From Piezodorus guildinii (Eukaryota; Arthropoda; Insecta; Hemiptera; Pentatomidae), in assembly GCA_023052935.1 (NCBI GenBank), contig CM041294.1, positions 43,434,736 to 43,498,735 on the forward strand: 64,000 nucleotides of DNA, read 5' to 3'. The position numbers were made by a program, and so were the translations under genes. Below, piece after piece: positions 1 to 11,850 of this stretch; the stretch's first letter is position 1, and each line of letters opens with the position of its first letter. The notes beneath the pieces were generated by a model. That model worked only from the letters and a program-made list of their open reading frames with translations. It had not been told where the DNA came from and ran no database searches.

Positions 1-768
1 TTCATCGGAGCAATTACAACATTTGGGTTTGAATCCGTCGATTAGTGTATTTGGGCAGTCCTTTGAAAGATGGTCTTCGGCACATTTCAGACATTTTGGA
101 TTTTTAAAGCAATTACGTGCCACGTGGTTAAATTCTTGACACTTGTAACATTGAGTTATAGTTTTGTTGGATCTATATTTTTCCCATTTTATTACAATGT
201 TACAACTATAGCGAATGTTATTTAATTTGGCTAGCTGTTCTTTATTGTCTAAAATTACTATTAATATCGGAAGCTTTATAGACCCGTTGGCAGATTTTTT
301 CTCCATTTGGTAGATTTTATGAATGGCTAAACCTTGATTTTGTAGGTCAGTCGAAATTTCTTCAATGGGGAACTGAGGAGGCATACCTTTTAAAATAATT
401 TTAGGTTTCGTTTCATTTTTTGGAGTGAACGTGTGAAAGCCGAGATTGAGATCTTTTAAGAAATTTTTTACAAGTTCAAAGTCTTCACTATTTTGAACAT
501 AGATTGTGGTTTTGTTCATATTATATTTTATATTTAAGTTTTTCACTTTTAATTTTAAATTGTTAATAGCACCACTGATGTTGTTGTAAGATGAATTTAC
601 TATTATGGGGGGATATTGACTTTTGCTCTGTTTTTGACTTATTATGTTTTTTAAGATTTCGGTATCTTCTTCATCTAAATCGGAAAGTATATCATAACTA
701 TTGGAGGTTTCAATGTTGAACTCACCTCTTTTACGTTTTGTTGACGTGCTGGCTGTCTGTTCGGCCAT
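1..768 (-). CDS. ORF1 (gag-like nucleic-acid-binding protein) of a Jockey-clade LINE, runs off the window
   Basis: All 256 codons from the ATG at 768 to base 1 are open on the minus strand, and the frame continues beyond the window. The C-terminal part carries zinc knuckles: C207-x2-C210-x4-H215-x4-C220, then C226-x2-C229-x3-H233-x4-C238, then a third that starts near C250 or C251/C253 and is cut by the edge. Before the knuckles is a region typical of Jockey ORF1 proteins (PRE_C2HC-like, about residues 85-200); the first 70 residues are polar and low in complexity. Such proteins bind the element RNA and chaperone reverse transcription. ORF2 should lie to the left, outside the window. The frame has no defect over 768 bases, unlike every other Jockey-like copy here, so this insertion is probably young. 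The clade is inferred from knuckle spacing and surrounding residues. Confidence 0.9.
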   Translation of the reverse strand, partial: MAEQTASTSTKRKRGEFNIETSNSYDILSDLDEEDTEILKNIISQKQSKSQYPPIIVNSSYNNISGAINNLKLKVKNLNIKYNMNKTTIYVQNSEDFELVKNFLKDLNLGFHTFTPKNETKPKIILKGMPPQFPIEEISTDLQNQGLAIHKIYQMEKKSANGSIKLPILIVILDNKEQLAKLNNIRYSCNIVIKWEKYRSNKTITQCYKCQEFNHVARNCFKNPKCLKCAEDHLSKDCPNTLIDGFKPKCCNCSDE

Positions 769-970
769 AGTTCGTGCTTGGCCCCCGACCGGGGCACTCT
801 TGTTTGTATTTGTTTGATTGGTGAACAATTTGAGTAACAAACAAATGAGAAACACAAAATAAAAGATTTTTCGAAAGAAAAAAGAATGACTGTAATAAAA
901 TCACTGACTAAAGGAGAGACTGATTAGACCACTGAACTGTACCCTACGGCTGCTAGACGTGGACTGACTT
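769..970 (-). promoter_or_regulatory. Probable 5' UTR and internal promoter region of the ORF1 element
   Basis: This is the leader upstream of the ORF1 start at 768. Read on the minus strand, the segment near 970-955 contains AGTCAGTCCACGTC, and TTCAGT and GTCAGT recur near 926 and 905. Arthropod Jockey elements start at an initiator of the TCAGT type, so the true 5' end is probably within 960-970. The exact end and any target duplication were not resolved. Confidence 0.4.
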
Positions 971-1734
971 TAATAGATTTTTTTGGTGAAACCGAGCCTT
1001 TGAATGACATCATGCTGAAAAATGAATTCTTTTCTGGTTTTGTTTCTTTTAGTTTTAACTGTCCATTCGTCATTAAAAAATATTTTTGAGCCCACCGAAC
1101 CTTAGGGAATCAACCCTGAAAATATCAAATGTTTTTTGAGATGGTCGAGCAACCTGTGCTAGATCACATAGTAAGGAAAGTCCCATTATTAATGCATATA
1201 TCTAGAATTGGAAATAACATTTTAAAACTTACCAACAATGCATTTCACGTTAATTTTTTTTCCATTGGTAAATGTAATGAATATCCAGGCAGTCTCACGT
1301 TTTGGCCTCTTAAACCATTTCAAAGTATGCACTATGCATATTATTGCCACATTTTTGACCTCTTTATCAACAATTTCAGCCATCCAGAAACACCGTACAC
1401 GGGTCTTCGGACAATAGTTTATGTTCTACGAAATGGGAGTGTTTAAAATCCTAATCTCGAGAAGATATGATTGGTTAATTTGAATTCATTTAACTCTTCT
1501 ACACTTTTAAAAGCTTCAATACTTTTATCATCTTAATTTAAAAAATGTAAATACTTTTAAAAGTTTTATTCTTATTGTTTTTGTGGAGTATTCTTGACAT
1601 TAATGGTGCATTTGCATATTAAGTGTTATGATTGTAAAATGGATAATAAGTAATATTGCGTACCTAAATAGGATTTTAGATAGGAACACGTGGTTGATAA
1701 TTTAATGTTTCAAGTTTATCATTCTTTTTTTAAA
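971..1734. other. No recognisable gene; AT-rich flank
   Basis: A 105-codon open frame (1129-1446, plus) has no recognisable domain and ordinary AT-rich codons, so it is not called as a gene. No repeat shared with the rest of the window was seen. Confidence 0.5.
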
Positions 1735-3135
1735 ACCAGGCAAACCTTCCAACAAAACTTCATCCTACAGGCCTATTAGTCTACTTCCCATCCTCTCAAA
1801 AATCTTCGATAGGCTTCTTCTTAAACGTGTCCTACCCATATTAGAAACTCAAAATCTTCCTTCCCATCAGTTTGGATTCCGTCCTCAGCATTCCACAGTT
1901 CAACAGGGGCTCCGAGTTGTAGATCATATTTCCTCAGCTCTTGAATGCAAAGAGTATTGTTCTGGTGCGTTTCTGGACATAGCGCAAGCTTTTGACCGGG
2001 TATGACACACTGGATTACTCTTCAAGCTGAAAACCCATTTGTTCTCCGATCCTATCTCTCAAACTGTTCCTTCCGAGTTCGCTGTGGTGTAGAATTTTCC
2101 AACCTTTATCCCGTTGAGGCCGGTGTTCCTTAAGGCAGGGTCTTGGGACCCGTCCTCTACATCCTTTACACTGCTGATATTCCTACCCATCCTGATACCT
2201 TTCTGGCAGCTTTTGCAGAGGACACCGCCATCCTATCATTCAGTTCCAACCCTTAAACCTTCAGAGACACCTTTTCCTTATCGAACACTGGTGTAATAAC
2301 TGGCGTGTAAAGGTGAACGAAGCCAAATGTAAACACATAACCTTTACTCTTAGACGAGAATCCTGTCCGCCAGTTTATTTCAACTCATTACCAATTCCTC
2401 TCTCAGATACAGTCCGGTATCTTGGCATACTGTTAGACAAAAGATTGACTTGGAACCCACATACAAGACTTAAAAGACAAGAACTCCACCGACGATTTGG
2501 ACAGTTATACCGACTACTCAACAGAAAGTCTGAACTTACAGTTGACAACAAATTATTAATCTAAAGACAATACTGAAATCCATCTGGACCTACGGATTTG
2601 AACTGTGGGGGACAGCTAAACGTACTAACATCAAACGCATTCAGTCCTTTCAATCCAAAGTCCTCCGTACAATAGTAGATGCTCCTTATTATGTCTCCAA
2701 CTATACCTTGCACCACGACCTTAATGTTCTATTTATTTCAGACCTAATTCCATCCAAATTTTCCAAATTCCACCAGAACCTCATTCATCATCCTAATCCT
2801 CTAGCTCAAGCCCTATCCAGCTCCACTCATCCATACAACCCACCTAGAAGGTTGAAACGGCAGTGGCCCCGCGACCTTTTGTAAATGTATTGGAGTTCTA
2901 GCACTGGCTAGATTCTTCACTCAATGTGATGTATGTATGAGTGTGTGTGTATATAGGTATAAGTGAATTCTTGACTTTATTGTATTGATTCATTATTGTG
3001 TATATATTTTATTGTATTTTTATGTTGTGTAAATATTGTATGAATGTAGTATTTATGATATCTTTCACCACTACTATTGCTGTACAAATTGGGACAGATT
3101 GTAATTTTACTCAATAAAAATTGTTGTTGTTGAAG
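1735..3135 (+). mobile_element. 5'-truncated, decayed Jockey-like LINE (family JA), RT to 3' end
   Basis: The reading begins in the RT finger region (SYRPISLLPILSKIFDR near 1760-1810). It continues through motif A (AFLDIAQAFDR near 1965-2000), where a TGA falls right after the motif. The active-site box near 2207-2220 reads FAED in place of the usual YADD or FADD. From 2313 a 83-codon frame carries the thumb motif VRYLGILLDKRLTWNPH. The ORF then shifts frame and ends with the typical basic tail RRLKRQWPRDLL and a stop near 2882. A 3' UTR follows and ends in AATAAAAATTGTTGTTGTTG, the TTG-type tail of some Jockey elements. Several stops and frameshifts make it a dead copy. Two further 3' ends of the same family are at 42740-43180 and 56250-56522. 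Confidence 0.85.
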
Positions 3136-3841
3136 AATGTTTCAAGTTATAAATAAACATTATACCCTTCTCACTTAACCTTAATTTTTTTTATTATTTC
3201 AAATCTAAATTAAGTCTTATATAAAAGTAATTCTCCCGACATGGTCAACTAATAAAAACACTTGTATAGGCTGTAGTACCCTAGTCTGGAAACGCATTTT
3301 GAATTTTTGTCTGGGTAATTTTATTGTTTGTTAGAGGTTTAGTCTTAAGTGAAAAGTGGTTAATTTCTATTTATGTACTGTAAGTAGTAGGAGGACTCAA
3401 GAAAAATAAAGTATATATAATAGAAATGATATAATATAATTTAATCTTTTTATTCATGACGAAAATATTAAGATGAAGTGACCTGTTTAATGTTGACAGA
3501 CAGAATGTTTGTAACACGTTATCTCACTAGTCAAGACCATAAGACAGGCCGTCCAGAACATGTCTAGAAGTCACTGACTAAGGCTGTCAGAGATAAGGTG
3601 ATGGATTCTGAGAGTATCTCGGACAGGGATCTCTAGATATATCGTCTAGTCAGAAGATAGCGAATTTAGAACAACTAGATGGGGTTGGCGCTTATCTTTA
3701 TCATTACATTAATAAATATCACGATTTGGTTAAAATATTGTTATTATTAAACCTAGATATGTGATGAGGGTGGTTCCAGTTATATTACTCAATAACAGTA
3801 ATTATGAGATGAGGTCAGATGTAAAAAAAAAAATTTACTTT

Positions 3842-3845
<4 letters not shown>
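3136..3845. other. No gene seen
   Basis: AT-rich sequence with no coding frame, RNA gene or repeat that I can match elsewhere in the window. Confidence 0.5.
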
Positions 3846-3894
<49 letters not shown>

Positions 3895-3994
3895 TATCCT
3901 ATGTATAAACATAGACGGAGGATCGAAATGTCCAAATAAAGAAAATTAAAAAGGAGTGATAGTTTAATGATCTAAAACCCGAATCATTTCAAAT

Positions 3995-4045
<51 letters not shown>

Positions 4046-4128
4046 TAGAATGTTTTGTAAATATATATATATATTTTTTTTTTTTTACATTTGGTTTCAT
4101 CTCATTATATTATATATATATATAAACA
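3846..4128. repeat. Pair of (TA)n microsatellites
   Basis: Uninterrupted TA runs at about 3846-3892 and 4000-4043, with shorter TA runs at 4061-4073 and 4111-4124. The 62-codon frame across the first run is an artefact of the repeat. Confidence 0.95.
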
Positions 4129-5329
4129 TTTAAAAATTTTACGATTCTTATAATATATTGTAATTACTCAAGCAAATGGAAACGAAAGAATTACAGCTTC
4201 ATCCACATTATTGAATAAAAAATTGAAAAATACAACAATAAAAATAACCTTAAATGACTTTTTCTGTATACTTTATGTTAGGTATACTTATGAAAATTAC
4301 AATAATTGTTTATATAAACTGTGTTGTTAACAAACATTACAATGACAAATGCTTTGAAGATAAATAGCTGCTTTAGGAATAAGTTTTACAGATAAACTTT
4401 CGCTTTAGTAACTTTGTGTAATGTATGATTCGAACGGGTTAACACTTCATCTCTTCTAATTTGAGTCGCGATTCAACAAAAAATAGGAAGTTAGTTTTTA
4501 TTATGAAATATTTCGCCCACTTGTTGCAACATAGGTTCAGTTTATAATAGTATAATCGAGTGTCCTAGAGATCTGTGGCTGTTTATGGCTCTAACTTTTA
4601 ACGCATTTCTAAAAAATGTTGTACTTTTTTTTTTTTAATTATTTCGTTATGTGATAATTCTACTAGACGTAAATTCATAAATATTATTATTGTTTTATAA
4701 AACTGCTTGCAAACTCTTGAGAGCATAAAACTTTAAATTTAACAGTAACCAGAAGAAGAAAAACATTCTTTATTCAGGGAATTTTTTCTAAATATTTGGG
4801 AAATTTTCCTCTAAGAATAACATTAGATTTGAAATAATATGAGAGATATATCTGGGCTATGAACATAAACTTAATGAAAATTCTTCTAGTGATAATGATA
4901 TAAAAAACACTGCAAAAATTAAATTAACGAAAGTTCACTACAAACAAAATTGAGATATTATGTATAAATACATTATACAAATTAAATTCCTACTAAATCT
5001 CATTGTCAGACAATGTCATTGTGGGATGCGAGGATGTACTGAAAAAATAGTATTTGAATGTGGAAAGTGAGGGGGCATGACGGATATTTGATTCAACGGA
5101 ATTCCATAAAAAATTGGAACAGGCTTATTCATATTTTTCGGGGCATCCACCAAACCATCTAATTCCTCCCGCATCCAATTAATTTACTTACAGTTGTAAA
5201 AATCAATAAAATGTATAATAACAAAATATTAATATTTTGTATGAAATAATATAAACAAAAAGGCGTAAAAAATCTCGAAGTTTACTATTTTTCATGTTAA
5301 AGCGAATTTCTGTAATTTGCCTTAAGCAT
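4129..5329. other. No gene seen
   Basis: AT-rich, with several homopolymer T and A runs. No open frame with recognisable content and no shared repeat was detected. Confidence 0.45.
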
Positions 5330-5500
5330 TCCATAGTTTTACTCTCGATTCGCCAAAGCCTAGCATGATGGTGCAACAACAGTTTTTGTAAGAGCTTCAG
5401 TTTTAGCTGATTTCGATAGCACTTTGATGCGCCTAAAAAGACGGTGGCTCCGAGACCTACTAGTGAAATAATTATTGAAGTTGAGCTGATCATTGGGTAG
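5330..5500 (+). mobile_element. Short Jockey-like ORF2 C-terminal remnant (JB-like)
   Basis: On the plus strand 5425-5480 reads LMRLKRRWLRDLLVK followed by a stop, which matches the basic C-terminal tail of the other Jockey-like copies. The stretch before it is a degraded match to family JB. A 96-codon frame on the opposite strand is its shadow. Confidence 0.5.
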
Positions 5501-5689
5501 CTCCTTCATAAGATTTTATCAAGCGAATTGTTACTTTTTTCAAATACATTTAAAAACAATTTTTTTTTTTTTTTGGTTCTGTTGCAATGGGTAAAAAGGT
5601 ATGAAAGACGGGATATCGTTTCTAACTTGAAGGTGATATATGTTTTTATGTTTCTGTTGTTATAAAATGTTACGTTATTAATATATAAA

Positions 5690-6245
5690 AAATATATCAA
5701 ATTTAGATCTTCCGCAAGTCCCGGTTGAACGTATCCGCTATTTCGGAAACTGCTATCGGTTACTTCAACACTTACTAGACACACGCTCTAACCATTCACT
5801 TAACTACAAAAGTCACATTTATATGACAATCATAAAGCCTGTCAGGACCTACGCAGTTTAGCTATGGGGCTCTTCTAAACTATCAAACTCTTTCCGTGTC
5901 CAATCGTTAAAGCTCCTTACTTTGTCACGAACAAAATCATCCACAAAGACCTTAATGTTCCACATGTTGCCGATTTGGCCCATACCAGATATCACTACTT
6001 CCATGAAAAACTCCACTCCCACCCTAATCCATTAGTTTAAATCCTTGCTTCCTCTTTAATTTCTGATAATCAACCGAGGCGTCTGAAAAGAAGATGACCT
6101 TGATCCCTTCTTGTTTAGACTAACTACTAAAGAGTGTTGCCAATGGGGAGTTCTCTTAATGTTTTTTTCATGTATTTTATCGTTAATCAGCATATTTACT
6201 TGTTGTATAATACTATAGAGTTGTAAATTTCAATAAAAATATATT
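5690..6245 (+). mobile_element. Truncated Jockey-like LINE (family JB), C-terminus and 3' UTR
   Basis: Plus-strand fragments read YRLLQHLLDTRSN, then a TYAV-LWGSSK segment with a stop inside it, and the end RRLKRR. Frameshifts and stops separate them. The segment after the coding end contains GCCAATGGGGAGTTCTCTTA and an AATAAAAATATAT end, which match the JB 3' UTRs at 26215-26870 and 54095-54925. It is a dead, 5'-truncated copy. Confidence 0.8.
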
Positions 6246-7386
6246 TTTAAAAATTTAGATCTGATGATTTAATAAATTTAAAATTCAATTCGACTTCGGA
6301 TGAATGAGAAATATCAGATGGATTATTTATAAATGTCTGAAATTTGTTTTACGTCTATGGATTTAAATTATAATTTGTCGTTTCTTGGAAGCAGATGTAG
6401 AACAAAATTAAATTGGTAAATTTATCGTCAACAACGGTCGGTGCATCTGGGTCTAAGACTCTATTTTACTTTCGTTATTAGGGAGAGTTTTTACAACAGG
6501 AATATTAAGGTTATTGACTTGCAAGGACTTGAATAAAGCTCTAAAACGGCAAGAAAACTTATTATGAGCGTCTGAAGACCCGGAAATTAAACCTGGATAA
6601 TAGGGAGGAGTACATACTATCCGTCCCTTTTGTTTCATTCCATTCCTTTCTTATTTGCCTCTTTGCTAATGGGTATTAACTTCAACGTCGGCTCTTCCTA
6701 ACAGGTCTCCGCTCCTATTAAAATCCAGTGTTTCTCAAACGAACTTTCGTCTGACAACAAACACGCTTATTTGCAGCGATAATTTACCGGCTAATAGAAT
6801 CCGTGAATCAAAAGTGTCTCCGTCCAGATTTTCGAAACTTTGATTTTGTATTAAGTAACAAAAATCAGTCGATTTATCAATGAGTTTTCTCTAAAGAACA
6901 TATAAATATAACGGAAAATAAATGGTTGTACTTAATATTATGTAAATATTTAAAAAAAAAAAAACAGGATTTTTTTTATGCCACCAAATAATGATTTGAA
7001 TGTCAAATATTACTCTCAAAAGCTGATATTTTTTGTTCACCCCCTCCTCGCCTTTGTAGGCTATAAGAGGGTTTCTCGGACCAATGGGTTAGAGCGGGGA
7101 ATTAATGAAGAGCAAAAATTCTCTCTGCTCCGAAACGCGAACTCGAAAATATTTGATCTCATTCAAATTCGTTAATCAGGTAGCTAAGCAACGCGCGGAT
7201 TGTGTAGCGCCCGTTAAACCTCTCAGTATTTCTCCCTCAGTTAAGAAGAATCTAAAATTATTATTTAAAAATCATTCAGTGCACAGATTTATTGAAAATA
7301 TTTGAGGATTTACAACTACAATTGAGCATTTTAGATGTACTTTGTTTGTTTTTCTGTAATTCTTAATTGTTAGCAAATATTTGATT
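6246..7386. other. Apparently unique sequence, somewhat richer in GC, no gene assigned
   Basis: Parts of 6450-6800 and 7030-7240 are less AT-rich than their surroundings and match nothing else in the window. Short frames (6453-6638 minus; 6978-7175 and 7105-7305 plus) show no recognisable domain. This could be intron or conserved non-coding DNA; nothing decides it. Confidence 0.4.
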
Positions 7387-7802
7387 TATTGGGTTGTGTC
7401 AAATGAAATGTCCGACTTCAAGGTAAAGGATTTTCATTAAAAACTCGATATGAAAACAAGATAATTTTATTCGAGGTATTTACCTTCTTTTTCTACAAAT
7501 TTTTCCTAACGTGACACCAACTTTTTTATCCCCGAACTGAAAAACTCTGAGCTTTGAAGTGAAACAAAATCTGAAAACGCACTTTTCACTTGATCATTAT
7601 TTTCAAAAAGTTTTCCTTTGACGAAGTTATCTAAATTCCTGAACAGGTAGTAATCTGTTGGATACTAGTCGGGAGAATACGGTGGGTGCGGAAGAACTTC
7701 GTACATTTTTAATTTCTTATTTTCAATTATCAAATTATTTAAATTTATCAACAAAGAAAATAGTATTTGACTCCTCTCAAAGGTTAGGATTATGTATAGA
7801 AC
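7387..7802 (-). mobile_element. 3' half of a MarA mariner joined to a foreign segment (X)
   Basis: At 7387 the sequence starts with the mariner terminus TATTGGGTTGTGTCAAATGA. Read on the minus strand, 7387-7700 is the 3' third of the MarA transposase. It contains a VLPHPPYSPD segment near 7700-7670, a downstream segment equivalent to the end of the copy at 18614-19543, and the 3' terminal repeat. At about 7703 it changes to a roughly 100-bp segment (7704-7802) that is not transposase. That segment recurs nearly identically at 18250-18350, next to the 5' half of the same mariner family. The 5' half is missing here and is replaced by a CACACA-rich run. Confidence 0.8.
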
Positions 7803-8167
7803 TCCACACACACATGCACACATATATAGACGTTTTAAACTTAAGTTAACAATAGTCTATTTTGTTGTTTATAATGGGCTATAAATCGGCAGTGTTGGTA
7901 GTTCTTCTTACTTAAGCTTTTTAATTAAATGAATTCTATATAAATAAATTGATTGCCTACACAGCTATATAAATTATGAAACCATCGTAAATTATTCCGA
8001 AATAATTAATCATTGTGTAATAATTTAAAGCGTTTGTTTTATTAACATTTATTGACCGGAAGAAATTCGTTCTCTGACAGGAATAGGACATAGAGTCCTG
8101 TTTTCCTCCGCAGTGTGATCCGTTGGGGTTCAAAGGCGGTGCAAGTTGGCAGTCAGCAGACTCGAGC

Positions 8168-8210
8168 AGCATACAGCTTTTATAAATATGCTTTATAAAA
8201 GTTGTATGCT
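8168..8210. repeat. 19-bp inverted repeat with a 5-nt loop
   Basis: AGCATACAGCTTTTATAAA is followed after TATGC by its reverse complement with one mismatch. It sits at the edge of the E repeat described next and may be its terminus. Confidence 0.8.
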
Positions 8211-9475
8211 TAATGTGAAAAAATAAAATAAAAAGTATACTTTATAAAACTTCTACATCATACATAATAGGCCATTTTCAATATACAGTATAAAAATTTA
8301 AAAAATACTGCAAATTGTCATACAATGGTTTATTATTTCCAAATAACTATATTAGGGTATAAATTTTTAAAGGCAATATGAATTTATCTGTTTAAAGGTA
8401 ATTAACTAATATGAAAAGCCCAAAATAATTCAAAGGAAAATGGTCATACCACTGCTACTTTCAAAACGGTATTACGATATCGAAAAATAAAAAACTGCAA
8501 ATTATTACACAATGGTTTATTATATACAAATAACTACACAACTGTTTATAAAAGCTGTTTAAAAACAATTACCTTATATAAAAAGCAATACATAATTTAA
8601 ACGAAAATGGCCTATCGCCACTAAAAACGCTAATCCTCTGCTATTTCCAAACCGATTTCAATGATTCTTTTTTCGTTTTGGAAAAACGAAGGGTTACATT
8701 GACCGCCCGAACATCTCGTAATTTAAAAAATAATTGTCATACAGCGTCAGAGTATGAGTAAAGTAAATTATCTACTTTATGAATTTTATCATTTTTTAAA
8801 AAATATATATATTTGCATTTATTTGGTAAACATCTCTTGTACGAATGTTTTTAGTTACCTCTTATCGGACTCCCCTCGGAAGCTTGGGGACCGGGGATAT
8901 CCTCCTCTCTCTCCCCTTTTCCTTCGCAACGACAGCCCTGGTCAGGGATAGATAAGGGAAGTACTAAGCCGCACATCTCCTCTTTTGAGGAAATGACCGT
9001 AAACTTTTATAATATAAAATATTTTGAAGATATGATCTAATAAATCAACTGAGAAATAGTGGAGCAAACGCAGTCTATCAACAGGGCTTACATTTCAAGA
9101 TACGTAGATTCTGAATAACGAATAAAAAAATTAGTTGTTAGTGCTTTTTGACAGATAATTAAATTTTCTACAAACGAAAAATGAATCATTGAAATCGGTT
9201 TAAAAATAGCAGAGATATAGTGGTTTGAAAGTAGGAGTGGTGATAGACCATTTTTCTTTCGATTATTTATGGGTTTTTTTAATATTAATTAACTGTCTTT
9301 AAAAACTATATAGTGCCTTTGAACAGTTATACCGTAATATTGAAATAATAAAGCACTGCGTATTATAGTTTGCAGTATATTTTTTTAAATTGTATATTAA
9401 CTATGGCCTATAATGTGCGATGCTGAAGTTTTATAAAGTACTTTTTTATAAAACGACTCTACGTTCTATCAGACA
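8211..9475. repeat. Unclassified repeat E: two direct copies and one inverted copy around a spacer
   Basis: Segments 8211-8465 and 8483-8692 are diverged direct copies sharing ACTGCAAAT, CAATGGTTTATTAT, AAATAACTA, AATTCAAAGGAAAATGG and ACCGATTTCAATGATTC-type blocks. Segment 9160-9475, read on the minus strand, is a third copy with the same order of blocks. Together they form a large imperfect palindrome with a spacer of about 470 bases that contains a C/T-rich patch (8860-8950). No coding capacity was seen. It may be a foldback-type element or a small tandem/inverted duplication. Confidence 0.6.
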
Positions 9476-10011
9476 GAGAACGATTTCCTCAGCTGGTGAC
9501 GGAAAGAAACTACTAGAACTACAAATATTTTGTGTACGAATGGAAAATGGTGTAGGCTAGGGTTTATACAAAAACCGACATTTTAGAAAACCGGTTTTCG
9601 AATAGTAATTTTCCCAGAAAACCGGTTTTAGCTCGTTTTGAATTTTTATAAAATAATTTTTTGCTCGAATATGCTGTGATACAAAAAAAAAATTTAAAAA
9701 AAAATTTAGAGTGATTATAAGCAGTTTTTGACTTTTGAATTATTTACTGTTCAATTTTATTGATAGTAAAAAATTGTTATGCAATTTAGTAGAACAAAGA
9801 AATTATAGTTGACCAGAATTAAATAACTTTAAAAACAATTATTCGTTGTTTATGCATAATTTTCACTATAAGGATGTAAATATTTTTATAACAGTGAAAC
9901 GAGTCATTCAACAAAGAGTTCAAATAAATAAAAACAATACATTTTCATATTTTTATAATAACCATACTATTTAAAAAAAAAACAATGTTATTAGATACAA
10001 ATGGATACTTA

Positions 10012-10506
10012 TTAAAAACAATTAGAAAATATATTTAAATATCTTCGATTTCCTTTACTAGCCCATATATCTATATTTATGGAAAATGTTTGCCCTTTAT
10101 TCTTCATACAACTGAATTCAGTTATAGTTTCATAAAACTTATAAATAAGATTCACAACTCTAGCGTTATTTTGTGGTAAGCAATAATTTCGTTGTTGCAA
10201 TGACTCTGTTATAAACGAGCTATTTCTTAGGCAATTAATAGATAGTCCATCCAATGCAGCAATCTTTGATACAATTTCTTCTAAACTAGTCCTTCTCACA
10301 AAGTTAAGAATACAGGGCTGTGTACTTGTTTGTGAATTTGGGCCGGCATTAGGTGATTTTTTCTCGGTTATTTTATCGGGCACTGCTTTTAAATGATTAT
10401 GCAGACTGCTTGTACTTGATCTTTTGCAAGTAAGTATTTTATTGCAATAAATACAACGGGCTTTTTCTTTTTCTACTTTTGTAAAATAATTCCACATGTC
10501 TGACAT
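10012..10506 (-). pseudogene. hAT transposase, N-terminal BED-finger part only
   Basis: 164 codons. Residues 3-45 form a BED-type zinc finger: the aromatic start MWNYF, then C18-x2-C21, then a basic S/T-rich stretch and H38. The final zinc ligand expected about five residues later is replaced (P43 region), so the finger is probably broken. The rest (residues 60-164) resembles the start of the DNA-binding and linker region of hAT transposases, ending near FSINIDIWASKGNRRYL. The catalytic RNase H-like core and the C-terminal dimerisation region are absent; full proteins of this family usually have 600 or more residues. The start is 38 bases from the palindrome at 10545, which separates it from the right-hand terminus. 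Confidence 0.75.
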
Positions 10507-10544
10507 TTAGTAGTACAAAGATATAAAAAATATAAATAAAAATT

Positions 10545-10718
10545 TGTCAAATAAATCTTATTACGTTTCGAGGTACCCTTTGGCTCATCTTCAGATTTTC
10601 AATATTATCTAAAATATAATTGAATAAATATTATAACTAATTATATATACATTAAGAACATATTATCTATAAATTAGAAACAATTTATCATTTAAACTAT
10701 TTACATTTGTTTAATTAT

Positions 10719-10767
<49 letters not shown>

Positions 10768-11339
10768 CTTACATTTATTTCCATATTGTATCTCCAATAT
10801 AGGTCATATAATATTATAATTTATTCACATTAAGTTCATATATATGAATAATAATTATATCAAATTCTAACTTTTCATTATCACATATTAATTTTTCCTG
10901 TGCACTTACAACTATCATGTAACTAAAATAGTCTTTATCTAATACCTTTCTTGTGCTAATCAATGTTTTCAAATATCCACAACATTATTTTTATTTAGGT
11001 TAGATATTAATAATATATATACATTTATACTTATACATACACACACATACATACATACATACACATACACATACAATGCACACCCATGTATACAAATTCA
11101 GATACATATATACATCATATACGTAATTATGGATATTTGAAAACATTGATTAGCACAAGAAAGGTATTAGATAAAGACTATTTTAGTTACATGATAGTTG
11201 TAAGTGCACAGGAAAAATTAATATGTGATAATGAAAAGTTAGAATTTGATAGAATTACTATTCATATATATGAACTTAATGTGAATAAATTATAATATTA
11301 AATGACCTATATTGAGATACAATATGGAAATAAATGTAA

Positions 11340-11409
<70 letters not shown>

Positions 11410-11576
11410 ACAGAATGTAAATAGTTTAAATGATAAATTGTTTCTAATTTATAGATAATATGTTCTTAATGTATATATAATTAGTTATAATATTTATTCA
11501 ATTATATTTTAGATAATATTGAAAATCTGAAGATAAGGCATAGGGTACCTCGAAACGTAATAAGATTTATTTGACA
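10545..11576. repeat. Large palindrome, arms about 430 bp, inside the hAT element
   Basis: The left arm starts with TGTCAAATAAATCTTATTAC at 10545 and the right arm ends at 11576 with its reverse complement. The match runs inward to about 10985 and 11128, leaving a spacer of about 140 bases rich in ACATACA. Both arms contain a TA microsatellite at the mirrored position (10718-10767; 11339-11402), of different length. Near each outer end is CTGAAGAT followed about 15-20 bases later by ACCTCGAAACG, oriented outward. A 69-codon frame in the right arm (11086-11295) is probably chance. It is likely a separate foldback element inserted in the hAT copy. Confidence 0.85.
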
Positions 11577-11850
11577 TGTTTTGATAAATAAATACATATA
11601 AACATGATTAGAAGAGAATGTTCCAATTGATATAATCATATCCTAAATTACTCTTCTATAATAGTAATTGATATAAAATAAATAAAAATTTATTTTTTAA
11701 AAATATGTTACCTACTTGTTGTTTTCAATTTTTTAAAAAGTGTTATTCATAAATTGAAAACCGGTATTTTCTACTAAAGAACTGGTTTTCGTATTTCATA
11801 ATATTCTCCAAAAAAAACGGTTTTTAAAACCGACAAACCCTAGTGTGGGC

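Larger units (their letters stand above)
9558..11842 (-). mobile_element. hAT-superfamily DNA transposon, internally rearranged
   Basis: The ends are inverted: TAGGGTTTATACAAAAACCG at 9558 and, on the minus strand from 11842, TAGGGTTTGTCGGTTTTAAA. Flanking 8-bp sequences match at 7 of 8 positions (GTGTAGGC at 9550-9557 and GTGTGGGC at 11843-11850), as expected for a hAT target duplication. Subterminal ACCGGTTTT repeats occur at both ends. The element encodes only the N-terminus of a transposase (10012-10506) and holds a 1-kb palindrome upstream of it. At 2.3 kb with most of the transposase missing, it cannot be autonomous. Confidence 0.8.

Noticed and set aside
1129..1446. 105-codon open frame on the plus strand
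   Set aside because: No recognisable motif, AT-driven composition and no splice or element context.
7175..7200. Possible RFX-type X-box (GTAGCTAAGCAAC) in a GC-richer patch
   Set aside because: Only one half-site fits the consensus and no gene starts nearby.
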